The notes beneath the pieces were generated by a model. It worked only from the letters and a program-made list of their open reading frames with translations, was not told the origin of the DNA and did not search any database. The position numbers and the translations under genes were made by a program. Positions 1 to 6,171 of a stretch of 6,482 nucleotides of DNA are shown here, piece by piece. How positions within the stretch are numbered: the first letter of the stretch is position 1; the number at the start of each line of letters is the position of its first letter. The stretch covers positions 1 to 6,482 of the forward strand of contig DGIZ01000102.1 in NCBI GenBank assembly GCA_002386585.1, read 5' to 3'. Origin of the DNA: Brevundimonas sp. UBA4609. Its GTDB lineage: Bacteria; Pseudomonadota; Alphaproteobacteria; Caulobacterales; Caulobacteraceae.

Positions 1-1
1 C

Positions 2-973
2 GGCCTGTCGATGCCGCACACGGTCAAGCGCGGGCCGGACGGGCGCATCTATGTGTCCGAGATGAACCGCATCCTGACGCTGGACCCTGACGCCGCCGAT
101 GCGCAGGCCAGCGTCCGCACCGTCATCGGCGACCTGCCGGACAACCGGCTGCACGACAATCGCCACCCTCTGTCCAGCTTCGTCTTCGATGGGAACGGCG
201 ACCTGCTGGTCAATGTCGGGGCGCCCAGCGACCGCTGCCTCGACGCGGCGGGCAAGCCGAAGACGGACGCGCGCGGGGCCTGCGTGGAAGATGCGGCGAC
301 GGCGCAGGTGCGTCGCCACGCCTATCTGGGGAACGGCCGCTGGGCGGAAGACAGCACCGTCTTCGCCTCAGGCTTGAGGAACTCCATCGCCCTGGTGCGG
401 CACCCGTCGGGCACGATGCTTCAGGCCGAGAACTCGGTCGATCTGGACACGCCGGATCATCCGTATGACGAGATCAACGTGCTGACGCAGGGGCGTCACT
501 ACGGCTGGCCCTATTGCGTCGATCTGACCACGCCCCTGCCGGGCTGGCCCGCGCGTCAGGCGCGCTGCAATGAGCGCGAACGGCCGATCGCCCTGCTGCC
601 GCCGCACGCGGCGCCGCTGGACCTAGTCTATTACGAAGGGGCGATGTTCCCGGAGTTGCAGGGACGGCTGCTGATGACCTGGCACGGCTTCCGCCGCACG
701 GCCGGGCGCATCGTGGCGGTCGAGACGGACGAGGCGGGCCGCCCCCTGACCGACATCGGCGGGCGCTACGCCGTCTATCCGCGCGGGTCGCTGTCCTATC
801 CGGCGGGGGCGCCCAGCGTGAACGGCAAGGTGCTGACGCCCGGTTGGGACAGGATCGCCGGGCGCCATCCGCGCGGCTCGCCGGTGACGATGGCGACGGC
901 GCCGGACGGCTCCATCTGGGTCACGGATGACAGAAGCCGGGCGATCCTGAGAATCGCCCGGCCGCAGGAATAG
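2..973 (+). CDS. PQQ-dependent sugar dehydrogenase (glucose/sorbosone dehydrogenase family), 3' part
   Basis: This is the C-terminal 323 residues of a soluble quinoprotein sugar dehydrogenase; the frame is open to the left edge, so the start and any signal peptide are missing. Family members are beta-propellers, usually periplasmic, that oxidise aldoses or related sugars with PQQ and Ca2+. Visible family hallmarks are the propeller strands GPDGRIYVSE near the start, FDGNGDLLVNVG at about residue 60, FASGLRNSIALV with a following QAENSVD, and the diagnostic DEINVLTQGRHYGWPYC at about residues 157-173. After these come a TWHGF strand and a final APDGSIWVTDD...ILRIAR blade ending just before the stop. 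The first ATG in the window (position 11) lies inside the domain and is not the real start. G+C is typical of the chromosome. The substrate cannot be deduced. An L-sorbosone dehydrogenase-like enzyme is the main alternative within the same family. Confidence 0.88.
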   Translation, partial: GLSMPHTVKRGPDGRIYVSEMNRILTLDPDAADAQASVRTVIGDLPDNRLHDNRHPLSSFVFDGNGDLLVNVGAPSDRCLDAAGKPKTDARGACVEDAATAQVRRHAYLGNGRWAEDSTVFASGLRNSIALVRHPSGTMLQAENSVDLDTPDHPYDEINVLTQGRHYGWPYCVDLTTPLPGWPARQARCNERERPIALLPPHAAPLDLVYYEGAMFPELQGRLLMTWHGFRRTAGRIVAVETDEAGRPLTDIGGRYAVYPRGSLSYPAGAPSVNGKVLTPGWDRIAGRHPRGSPVTMATAPDGSIWVTDDRSRAILRIARPQE

Positions 974-976
974 AAT

Positions 977-1403
977 ATGACTGATGACCGAACCACAGCG
1001 CAGGGCCTGTTTCTTCAAGCGGATGCTTATCTCGAAGCAGATCAAAGATTGATAGACCCTATATCGAAAGAGGGACACGGCCTCAATGCCGATTAGGTTC
1101 CTATTTTATCACGCTGCAGAACTGTATTTGAAGTCATACTTGAGAGTTTCTGGACTCAGTGTTTTTCAAACAAGAAAATTTGATCATAAATTTAGCAAAA
1201 TAATGGATAAATGCATTGAGCTAGGGCTAAAGGTGGCCGCTCATGATTATGATATATTTATTTCAGAGCAAAGAAATGAACAAATAATAAGGTCTAGATA
1301 TATCGTGACCGGTACGCAGTATAGCGTTGGGGTAGGTCCGCTTCTGCCGTGGAAGGAGTACGTTTCGATATACGGCACCATCCATACATGGTCGATAATC
1401 TAG
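977..1403 (+). pseudogene. HEPN-like domain protein, apparently frameshifted
   Basis: Two pieces in different frames read as one protein if a single base near 1088 is removed. The first piece starts at ATG 977, three bases after the preceding stop, with an AGGAA Shine-Dalgarno-like stretch at 966-970, and encodes 39 residues before TAG 1094-1096. The second piece runs in another frame to TAG 1401-1403. Skipping G1088 changes the junction to LNPIRFLFYHAAELYLKSYL and gives a continuous protein of about 141 residues. The pattern is helix, then HAAELYLKSYLR, then a conserved-looking RKFDHKF, then a late SRYIVTG. This resembles HEPN-fold proteins, many of which are ribonucleases or nucleotide-binding helical domains in defence and toxin systems. 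The expected catalytic R-x4-6-H is not clearly present; the closest is R-x3-H in RKFDH. The gene is strongly AT-rich compared with its neighbours and so probably acquired by transfer. A sequencing error or programmed frameshift would make it an intact gene instead. The family call is by eye only. Confidence 0.6.
1086..1403 (+). CDS. HEPN-like fragment, downstream open frame (105 aa)
   Basis: This is the part of the HEPN-like gene that stays open after the frame change. Its ATG overlaps the end of the upstream 39-residue frame by 11 bases, so it could be translated by coupling. There is only a weak purine stretch (AGAGGGA, 1068-1074) some 11 bases before it. The product starts directly in the HAAELYLKSYLR helix, so as a free-standing protein it would lack the first HEPN helix. 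That is why I read it as a fragment of a longer ancestral protein and not as a gene with its own start. Codons are rich in A/T-ending and rare-for-this-genome choices (ATA, AAA, AGA, TTT). No membrane segment or signal peptide is visible. Confidence 0.5.
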   Translation: MPIRFLFYHAAELYLKSYLRVSGLSVFQTRKFDHKFSKIMDKCIELGLKVAAHDYDIFISEQRNEQIIRSRYIVTGTQYSVGVGPLLPWKEYVSIYGTIHTWSII

Positions 1404-1489
1404 TTTTTCGACCTTGGGACAAGCCTCAGGATACAAGTCAACGTGGCCATCTTGTTCGTATTGAATGGGTGCAAGATAAAAACGGGTGA
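1388..1489 (+). CDS. possible small ORF (33 aa), unknown function
   Basis: An ATG-initiated frame of 33 residues overlaps the last 16 bases of the HEPN-like frame and ends in TGA at 1487-1489, inside the stem of the argG terminator. The product begins MVDNLVFRPWDK and ends RGHLVRIEWVQDKNG. It is mixed-charge and not low-complexity, and looks more protein-like than a random AT-rich frame would. The overlap suggests translational coupling, but there is no Shine-Dalgarno sequence at the right distance. It could be a small partner of the HEPN-like protein, a remnant of a longer downstream gene cut off when the insert joined the argG 3' end, or chance. I do not recognise it. Confidence 0.25.
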   Translation: MVDNLVFRPWDKPQDTSQRGHLVRIEWVQDKNG

Positions 1490-1513
1490 TCTAATGAACA
1501 GAGAGATCACCCG
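1478..1513 (-). terminator. rho-independent terminator of argG
   Basis: A perfect 10-bp inverted repeat (1483-1492 with 1504-1513, arms CGGGTGATCT and AGATCACCCG) encloses an 11-base loop. Read on the minus strand it is followed at once by a run of five T (A1478-A1482 on the plus strand). It begins 18 bases after the argG stop codon, the expected place for its terminator. On the plus strand no T run follows, so it should not act as an efficient intrinsic terminator for the convergent HEPN-like gene. Confidence 0.88.
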
Positions 1514-1531
1514 CTCCTACCGTCTATTTGC

Positions 1532-2761
1532 TTAGCCCTTCTGGCCGTCCCGCTTGGCCAGGACGCGCAGGCGCAGGGCGTTCAGCTTGATGAAGCCCTC
1601 GGCGTCCTTGTGGTCATAGGCCTGGACGCCTTCCTCGAAGGTCACCAGGTCCTGGTCGTAGAGGCTGTTGGGGCTCTCGCGGCCGATGATGGTGACGTTG
1701 CCCTTGTAGAGCTTCACGCGGACCACGCCCGAGACCTTCTGCTGGCTGTGGTCGATGGCGGCCTGCAGCATCTCGCGCTCGGGGCTGAACCAGAAGCCGT
1801 TGTAGATGAGCGAGGCGTATTTCGGCATCAGCTCGTCCTTCAGGTGCATGGCGCCGCGATCCAGGGTGATCGACTCCATGCCGCGGTGGGCGGCCAGCAT
1901 GATCGTGCCGCCGGGGGTCTCATAGACGCCGCGCGACTTCATGCCGATGAAGCGGTTCTCGACCAGGTCCAGACGGCCGACGCCGTTGTCGTGGCCCAGC
2001 TGGTTCAGCTTCGTCAGCAGGGCGGCGGGCGACAGGGCCTCGCCGTCGATGGCGACCGGATCGCCCTTTTCATAGGTGATGGTGATGACGGTCGGCGTGT
2101 CGGGCGCGGCTTCCGGCGAGATGGTGCGCTGGTGCACGAACTCGGGCGCCTCGACGGCCGGGTCCTCCAGAACCTTGCCCTCGGACGAAGAGTGCAGAAG
2201 GTTGGCGTCGACCGAGAAGGGGGCCTCGCCGCGCTTGTCCTTGGAGATGGGGATCTGGTGCTTCTCGGCGAAGTCCAGCAGGGCCTCGCGGGACTTGAAG
2301 TCCCACTCGCGCCAGGGGGCGATGACGCGGATGTCGGGTTCCAGGGCGTAGTAGCCCAGCTCGAAGCGGACCTGGTCGTTGCCCTTGCCGGTGGCCCCGT
2401 GACAGACGGCGTCGGCGCCGACCTGACGCGCGATCTCGATCTGGCGCTTGGAGATCAGCGGGCGAGCGATCGAGGTGCCCAGCAGATACTGGCCCTCATA
2501 GACGGTGTTGGCGCGGAACATCGGGAAGACGAAGTCGCGCACGAACTCCTCGCGCAGGTCGTCGATGAAGATGTTCTCGGGCTTGATGCCCAGCTTCAGC
2601 GCCTTCTCCTTGGCGGGGGCCAGCTCCTCGCCCTGGCCCAGGTCGGCGGTGAAGGTCACCACCTCGGCGTTATATTCCGTCTGCAGCCACTTCAGGATGA
2701 TCGACGTGTCCAGCCCGCCCGAATAGGCGAGGACGACTTTCTTGGGGGCGGGCTTGCTCAT
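1532..2761 (-). CDS. argG: argininosuccinate synthase
   Basis: The enzyme catalyses ATP-dependent condensation of citrulline and aspartate to argininosuccinate, the penultimate step of arginine synthesis, in the cytoplasm. The N-terminal ATP pyrophosphatase P-loop AYSGGLDTS is at residues 12-20 and the second family signature [12 protein letters not shown] at 122-133. The body then continues with GVYETPGG and [12 protein letters not shown] regions, as in class ArgG proteins. The length of 409 residues is normal. I chose the ATG at 2759-2761 because it gives the family-typical MSKP...[10 protein letters not shown] start and has an AAAGGA Shine-Dalgarno 11 bases upstream. An in-frame ATG at 2788 would add nine unusual residues with no ribosome site. 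A promoter candidate at 2819-2847 and the terminator at 1478-1513 would make it a monocistronic unit, although read-through from metK is possible. Confidence 0.97.
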   Translation of the reverse strand: MSKPAPKKVVLAYSGGLDTSIILKWLQTEYNAEVVTFTADLGQGEELAPAKEKALKLGIKPENIFIDDLREEFVRDFVFPMFRANTVYEGQYLLGTSIARPLISKRQIEIARQVGADAVCHGATGKGNDQVRFELGYYALEPDIRVIAPWREWDFKSREALLDFAEKHQIPISKDKRGEAPFSVDANLLHSSSEGKVLEDPAVEAPEFVHQRTISPEAAPDTPTVITITYEKGDPVAIDGEALSPAALLTKLNQLGHDNGVGRLDLVENRFIGMKSRGVYETPGGTIMLAAHRGMESITLDRGAMHLKDELMPKYASLIYNGFWFSPEREMLQAAIDHSQQKVSGVVRVKLYKGNVTIIGRESPNSLYDQDLVTFEEGVQAYDHKDAEGFIKLNALRLRVLAKRDGQKG

Positions 2762-2818
2762 CGGTCGGAGAGTCCTTTCAGGAGCCATGTCAGAAGGCGG
2801 GGGAGGCGGTTTGGCGCG

Positions 2819-2847
2819 CTTAAAGGACCAGACGCGCCGCGATGCAA
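2819..2847 (-). promoter_or_regulatory. candidate argG promoter
   Basis: On the minus strand a TTGCAT -35 element (2842-2847) and a TTTAAG -10 element (2819-2824) are separated by exactly 17 bases, close to the housekeeping sigma consensus used in alphaproteobacteria. Transcription would start near 2812 and leave a leader of about 50 bases before the chosen argG ATG at 2761. I saw no leader peptide or arginine-type operator in that leader. Support is from the hexamers and spacing only. Confidence 0.55.
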
Positions 2848-2893
2848 GTGTGCGATTGAGGGCGCGATGGCGGCGTCGCCTCCCGAATGCGTC

Positions 2894-2925
2894 GAGGGCG
2901 CCGCGAACAGATCCGCGACGCCCCC
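2894..2925. other. strong hairpin between metK and argG
   Basis: Arms 2894-2905 and 2914-2925 pair over 12 base pairs around an 8-base loop; as RNA, ten are Watson-Crick pairs and two are G-U wobbles. The hairpin starts 34 bases after the metK stop. It could terminate or stabilise the 3' end of the metK transcript, but on the minus strand no T run follows it. On the plus strand only GTTTC follows. Such a structure could also arise by chance in GC-rich spacer DNA. Confidence 0.35.
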
Positions 2926-2958
2926 GTTTCGAGCTGTGTTATCAGCCGCTTAAGGAGG

Positions 2959-4158
2959 TCAGGCGGCCAGAGCCTTGAGCTGGTCGACCAGGTCGGTCTT
3001 CTCCCAGGAGAAGCCGCCGTCGGCGTCCGGCGTGCGGCCGAAATGGCCATAGGCGGCGCTGCGTCGATAGATGGGCTTGTTCAGGCCCAGGTGCTCGCGG
3101 ATGGCGCGCGGCGAGGCGCCGCCGATCAGCCTGGGCAGTTCGCGCTCCAGCACCGCCTCGTCGATCTTGCCTGTGCCGTGCAGGTCGACGTGGACCGACA
3201 GGGGCTTGGACACGCCGATGGCGTAGCTGATCTGGATGGTGCAGCGGTCGGCCAGGCCCGCTGCGACGACGTTCTTGGCCAGGTAGCGGCAGGCGTAGGC
3301 GGCTGAACGGTCGACCTTGGTCGGGTCCTTGCCCGAGAAGGCGCCGCCGCCGTGCGGGGCCGCCCCGCCGTAGGTGTCGACGATGATCTTGCGTCCGGTC
3401 AGGCCGGCGTCGCCGTCCGGCCCGCCGATGACGAAGGTGCCGGTCGGGTTGATGTGCCACTCGGTCTCGGCGGTGATGAAGCCTTCGGGCAGCACCTGTT
3501 CGACATAGGGCTTCACGATGGCCGCGACCTGGCCCTGGCTCAGGTTGGCCTTGTGCTGGGTCGAGACGACGATGGAGGTCGCGCGCACCGGGCGGCCGTC
3601 TTCGTAGTGCAGGGTGACCTGGCTCTTGGCGTCAGGCTCAAGGCCGGGCTCCTTGCCCGAATGGCGAGCTTCAGCCAGGGCCTTCAGGATATTGTGACTG
3701 TAGGCCAGGGTGGCCGGCATCAGCTCCGGCGTCTCGTTCGAGGCGTAGCCGAACATGATGCCCTGATCGCCCGCGCCCTCGTCCTTGTCCTCGCCGGCGT
3801 CGACGCCCTGGGCGATGTGGGCCGACTGCGGGTGCAGGTGGTTCTGGAACTCCAGCGTCTTCCAGTGGAAGCCGTCCTGTTCATAGCCGATGTCGCGAAC
3901 GACGCCGCGCACCGTATCCTCGATCTCCTGTTCGACGCCGGGGGCCCAGTTACCTTCGACATCCATGATGCTCTTGCCGCGGATCTCGCCGGCCAGCACC
4001 ACCAGATTGGTCGTCGTCAGGGTTTCACAGGCCACCCGCGCCTCGGGGTCCTTGGACAGGAACAGGTCGACGATGGCGTCCGAAATCTGATCGGCGACCT
4101 TGTCGGGGTGGCCTTCCGAGACGCTCTCGGAGGTGAAGAGGAACGACGAACGGGCCAA
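2959..4158 (-). CDS. metK: S-adenosylmethionine synthetase
   Basis: This cytoplasmic enzyme forms S-adenosylmethionine from methionine and ATP, the methyl donor for the cell. The N-terminal [20 protein letters not shown] carries the ATP-binding His, and the first signature [11 protein letters not shown] falls at about residues 128-138. [17 protein letters not shown] follows at about 249-265, and the glycine-rich second signature GGGAFSGKD at 270-278. I place the start at TTG 4156-4158. It gives the family-typical MARSSF N-terminus with 399 residues, and an AGGAG site lies six bases upstream. The alternative is ATG 4192-4194, 411 residues. It has no Shine-Dalgarno, adds an atypical extension, and sits inside the promoter and palindrome described at 4190-4218. 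The gene is divergent from the glutamate dehydrogenase gene and lies upstream of argG on the same strand. The function is certain; the start is probable. Confidence 0.96.
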   Translation of the reverse strand: MARSSFLFTSESVSEGHPDKVADQISDAIVDLFLSKDPEARVACETLTTTNLVVLAGEIRGKSIMDVEGNWAPGVEQEIEDTVRGVVRDIGYEQDGFHWKTLEFQNHLHPQSAHIAQGVDAGEDKDEGAGDQGIMFGYASNETPELMPATLAYSHNILKALAEARHSGKEPGLEPDAKSQVTLHYEDGRPVRATSIVVSTQHKANLSQGQVAAIVKPYVEQVLPEGFITAETEWHINPTGTFVIGGPDGDAGLTGRKIIVDTYGGAAPHGGGAFSGKDPTKVDRSAAYACRYLAKNVVAAGLADRCTIQISYAIGVSKPLSVHVDLHGTGKIDEAVLERELPRLIGGASPRAIREHLGLNKPIYRRSAAYGHFGRTPDADGGFSWEKTDLVDQLKALAA

Positions 4159-4189
4159 GACAGGCTCCTGCGTGACGACAACGCCGCCA

Positions 4190-4218
4190 GACATATAAAG
4201 ATATGCTTATACGTGCAA
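4190..4218 (-). promoter_or_regulatory. candidate metK promoter
   Basis: On the minus strand TTGCAC (4213-4218) and TATGTC (4190-4195) lie 17 bases apart as -35 and -10 elements. Transcription would start near 4183, leaving a leader of about 25 bases, enough for the AGGAG site and the TTG start at 4158 but not for a SAM riboswitch. This layout is part of the argument against the upstream ATG as the metK start. The -10 is a moderate match only. Confidence 0.45.
4191..4214. promoter_or_regulatory. palindromic operator candidate upstream of metK
   Basis: An AT-rich imperfect palindrome stands out in GC-rich DNA. TATAA (4194-4198) and TTATA (4207-4211) flank a symmetric ATAT centre (4201-4204). 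The outermost AC/GT also pair, so 9 of 12 positions are symmetric over 24 bases. It occupies the spacer and -10 of the metK promoter candidate, so a dimeric helix-turn-helix protein bound here would block transcription. ArsR-family SahR-type repressors are known to control methionine-cycle genes in Proteobacteria. I infer a regulator of that kind but cannot confirm the consensus from memory. Confidence 0.5.
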
Positions 4219-4401
4219 GGCGGCTTGTATCGCGGGAATGGGGTCGGCCGGGGCTCCTGCTGCGTTCGTCGATGTCTTCGCAGCCGCACCCTGACTCTTG
4301 CGTTGCAGCATTCCGTGTGGCAGCAAAATCCACTCTTCCCCGAAAAATGAACCAGTTTCCGCCCTGGCTCCCGGGTCAATGCCTAGACATTTGGAACAAT
4401 A

Positions 4402-5664
4402 ATGCCGAATCCAAACATCCTTGACGCGGCCCTGACCCGTCTCGACGAGGCCGCCCGCCACGTGCAGATCGATAGCGATGTTCTGGAGAAGCTGAAATAT
4501 CCGCGCGAGACGATGAAGGTCCGGCTGCTGATCCGGATGGACGACGGGTCGCGCAAATCCTTCCTCGCCTGGCGCTGCCGCTATGACGACACGCGCGGTC
4601 CGACCAAGGGCGGCATCCGCTTCCACCCGGCCTCCACCGCAGAGGAGGTCGAGACCCTGGCCTTCTGGATGACGGTCAAGTGCGCCGTGACCAATCTGCC
4701 CTACGGCGGAGGCAAGGGGGCGGTTCAGGTCGATCCCAAGAGCCTGTCCAAGGCCGAGCTGGAGCGGCTGTCGCGCGCCTATGTCCAGGCCTTCGCCGGC
4801 ATCATCGGCCCGGATCGCGACATCCCGGCGCCCGACGTCTACACCAACGCCATGATCATGGGCTGGATGGCCGATGAATACGCCTCCATCCAGGGCGAGG
4901 CCGCGCCCGCCGTCATCACGGGCAAGCCGATCGCCCTGGGCGGCTCGGTCGGGCGCGAGGACGCCACGGCGCGCGGCGGCTTCTACCTGACCTGTCACCT
5001 GACCGAGCGGCTGGGGCTGCCGGCCGAGGGCCTGCGCGTGGCCGTCCAAGGCTTCGGCAACGCTGGCCAGCACGTGGCGCGCCTGTTCCGCAGCATCGGC
5101 GCCAAGATCGTGGCCGTGTCGGATTCCGGCGGCGCCGTCCACGCCGCCTCCGGCCTGGATCTGGACGCCCTGCTGGCGGCCAAGGCGGCCGGCCGGTCGG
5201 TGGTCCAGGCCGATCACGGCGGCAAGGCCATACCGCCTGAAGAGCTGATCGCCGTCGACTGCGACGTCCTGGCCCCCTCGGCCATGGAGGACATGATCCA
5301 TGACGGCAACGCCGCCTCGGTGCGGGCCAGGGTGGTGCTGGAGCTGGCCAATGGTCCGATCACGCCCGAGGGCGACCGCATCCTGGCCGACAAGGGCGTG
5401 GTGGTCCTGCCCGATATCCTGGCCAACGCGGGCGGGGTGACGGTGTCCTATTTCGAATGGGTCCAGAACCGCCAGGGCTTCTACTGGACGCTGGACGAGG
5501 TCCAGTCGCGCCTCAAGACCATCATCGAGACCGAGGGCGACGCCGTCTGGGCCATCGCCGAGGACAAGGGCGTCACCCTGCGCACGGCGGCCTATATTCA
5601 CGCCCTGGGCCGCCTGGCCGCCGCCATCGAGGCCCACGGCACCCAGCAGTTCTTCGCCAGCTAG
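4402..5664 (+). CDS. gdhA: Glu/Leu/Phe/Val dehydrogenase, probably glutamate dehydrogenase
   Basis: This cytoplasmic enzyme interconverts glutamate with 2-oxoglutarate and ammonia using a nicotinamide cofactor. The N-terminal substrate domain shows TKGGIRFH (residues 68-75), MTVKC (K93), the family signature LPYGGGKGAV with the catalytic Lys105, and PAPDVYTN with Asp145. The Rossmann domain has the GFGNAG dinucleotide loop at 217-222. The C-terminal segment has LANAGGVTVSYFEWVQN. The length of 420 residues matches the short hexameric class. The start at ATG 4402 gives the usual N-terminal helix and has only a weak GGA site about eight bases upstream. The gene is divergent from metK. Leucine or phenylalanine dehydrogenases are relatives, but they are shorter and differ in the FEWVQN region, so glutamate is the best substrate call. 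NAD versus NADP preference cannot be settled by reading. Confidence 0.92.
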   Translation: MPNPNILDAALTRLDEAARHVQIDSDVLEKLKYPRETMKVRLLIRMDDGSRKSFLAWRCRYDDTRGPTKGGIRFHPASTAEEVETLAFWMTVKCAVTNLPYGGGKGAVQVDPKSLSKAELERLSRAYVQAFAGIIGPDRDIPAPDVYTNAMIMGWMADEYASIQGEAAPAVITGKPIALGGSVGREDATARGGFYLTCHLTERLGLPAEGLRVAVQGFGNAGQHVARLFRSIGAKIVAVSDSGGAVHAASGLDLDALLAAKAAGRSVVQADHGGKAIPPEELIAVDCDVLAPSAMEDMIHDGNAASVRARVVLELANGPITPEGDRILADKGVVVLPDILANAGGVTVSYFEWVQNRQGFYWTLDEVQSRLKTIIETEGDAVWAIAEDKGVTLRTAAYIHALGRLAAAIEAHGTQQFFAS

Positions 5665-5771
5665 GCTGTTTCCGGCCCGGCTTCGATTTCTCCAAAGCGT
5701 CGCACTTCCAACCGCTTCCCTGTCATCAGTCTTCGGCAAGGGGACGGCGACTGAAGGTTGGGAGCGCGCCC

Positions 5772-5996
5772 ATGGACGTCTTCTATTGTCTGATCCACAC
5801 GCCCGAGGCGATCACGCCCGAGCTGTGCGTCCTGCCGGGCGCCACAGAGGTCGAGGCCGTGCGCGGCCTGACCGAGGTCGCGCGCGACTGGCCGCGCCTG
5901 GAGCGCATCGACCTCTATCGCGGCAACCACGAGGTCCGCAGCTTCGCTCCGTCCGATCTGGCGACGGCTGCACCCATCCACGCCCTGGCGGCCTGA
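5772..5996 (+). CDS. small protein of unknown function (74 aa)
   Basis: This is a 74-residue frame starting MDVFYCLIHTPEAITPELCV and containing IDLYRGNHEVRSF near residues 50-62. A clear GGGAG ribosome site (5760-5764) lies seven bases before the ATG. G+C and third-position bias match the chromosome, which supports real coding. There is no signal peptide or membrane helix; two cysteines (6 and 19) are visible but no metal-binding pattern. It begins 107 bases after the glutamate dehydrogenase stop on the same strand, so it may share or follow that transcript. It converges on the tRNA-Thr gene. I do not recognise the family. The frame is also open far upstream into the dehydrogenase gene, but that part is a shadow of the latter. 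Confidence 0.65.
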   Translation: MDVFYCLIHTPEAITPELCVLPGATEVEAVRGLTEVARDWPRLERIDLYRGNHEVRSFAPSDLATAAPIHALAA

Positions 5997-6048
5997 CGTC
6001 CATGCGAGGGGAAGGCGTCGGCGCGATCGAAACAAACGTAAGGAGAAG

Positions 6049-6124
6049 TGGTGCCGCTTAGGTGACTCGAACACCTGACCCCCTCATTACGAATGAGGTG
6101 CTCTACCAGCTGAGCTAAAGCGGC
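6049..6124 (-). tRNA. tRNA-Thr (anticodon CGU)
   Basis: A full cloverleaf can be folded on the minus strand. The acceptor stem GCCGCTT/AAGCGGC pairs over 7 bp. The D arm is GCTC-AGCTGGTA-GAGC, and the anticodon stem CCTCA/TGAGG closes the loop TTCGTAA with CGT at positions 34-36. A 5-base variable loop follows, then a T arm AGGTG-TTCGAGT-CACCT. The discriminator is A, and the 3' CCA is encoded in the DNA (6049-6051 on the plus strand read TGG). The anticodon decodes ACG, a threonine codon. It lies 47 bases after the hemD stop on the same strand. I saw no clear intrinsic terminator after it. Confidence 0.96.
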
Positions 6125-6171
6125 TCCGGCGTCGTTCACGCGAAAAGGCGCGAGCGAGCGAGGAGGGCTCT

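Noticed and set aside
1610..2953. 447-residue plus-strand open frame opposite argG
   Set aside because: It is the antisense shadow of argG. Composition is dominated by Gly/Ala/Val/Leu/Asp from GC-rich codon mirroring, no domain is visible, and argG has full family signatures.
3352..4350. 332-residue plus-strand open frame opposite metK
   Set aside because: Antisense shadow of metK with the same biased composition and no recognisable motif.
4207..5739. 510-residue minus-strand open frame opposite the glutamate dehydrogenase gene
   Set aside because: The longest frame in the window, but a mirror frame of GC-rich coding DNA. The opposite strand encodes a complete, motif-bearing dehydrogenase.
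5726..5754. 6-bp inverted repeat TCAGTC/GACTGA with a 17-base gap before the small gene
   Set aside because: Short stem, long loop and no T run. It is neither a convincing terminator nor an operator without comparative support.
5457..5771. Upstream extension of the small gene at 5772 into the dehydrogenase gene
   Set aside because: The extension is the +1 shadow of the dehydrogenase C-terminus, rich in Arg/Gly/Pro. The GGGAG site just before ATG 5772 marks the true start.
5357..5819. Repeated CGATCACGCCCGAG at about 5357 and 5806
   Set aside because: A 14-base match in different frames of two GC-rich genes, consistent with codon bias and chance; no mobile element features.
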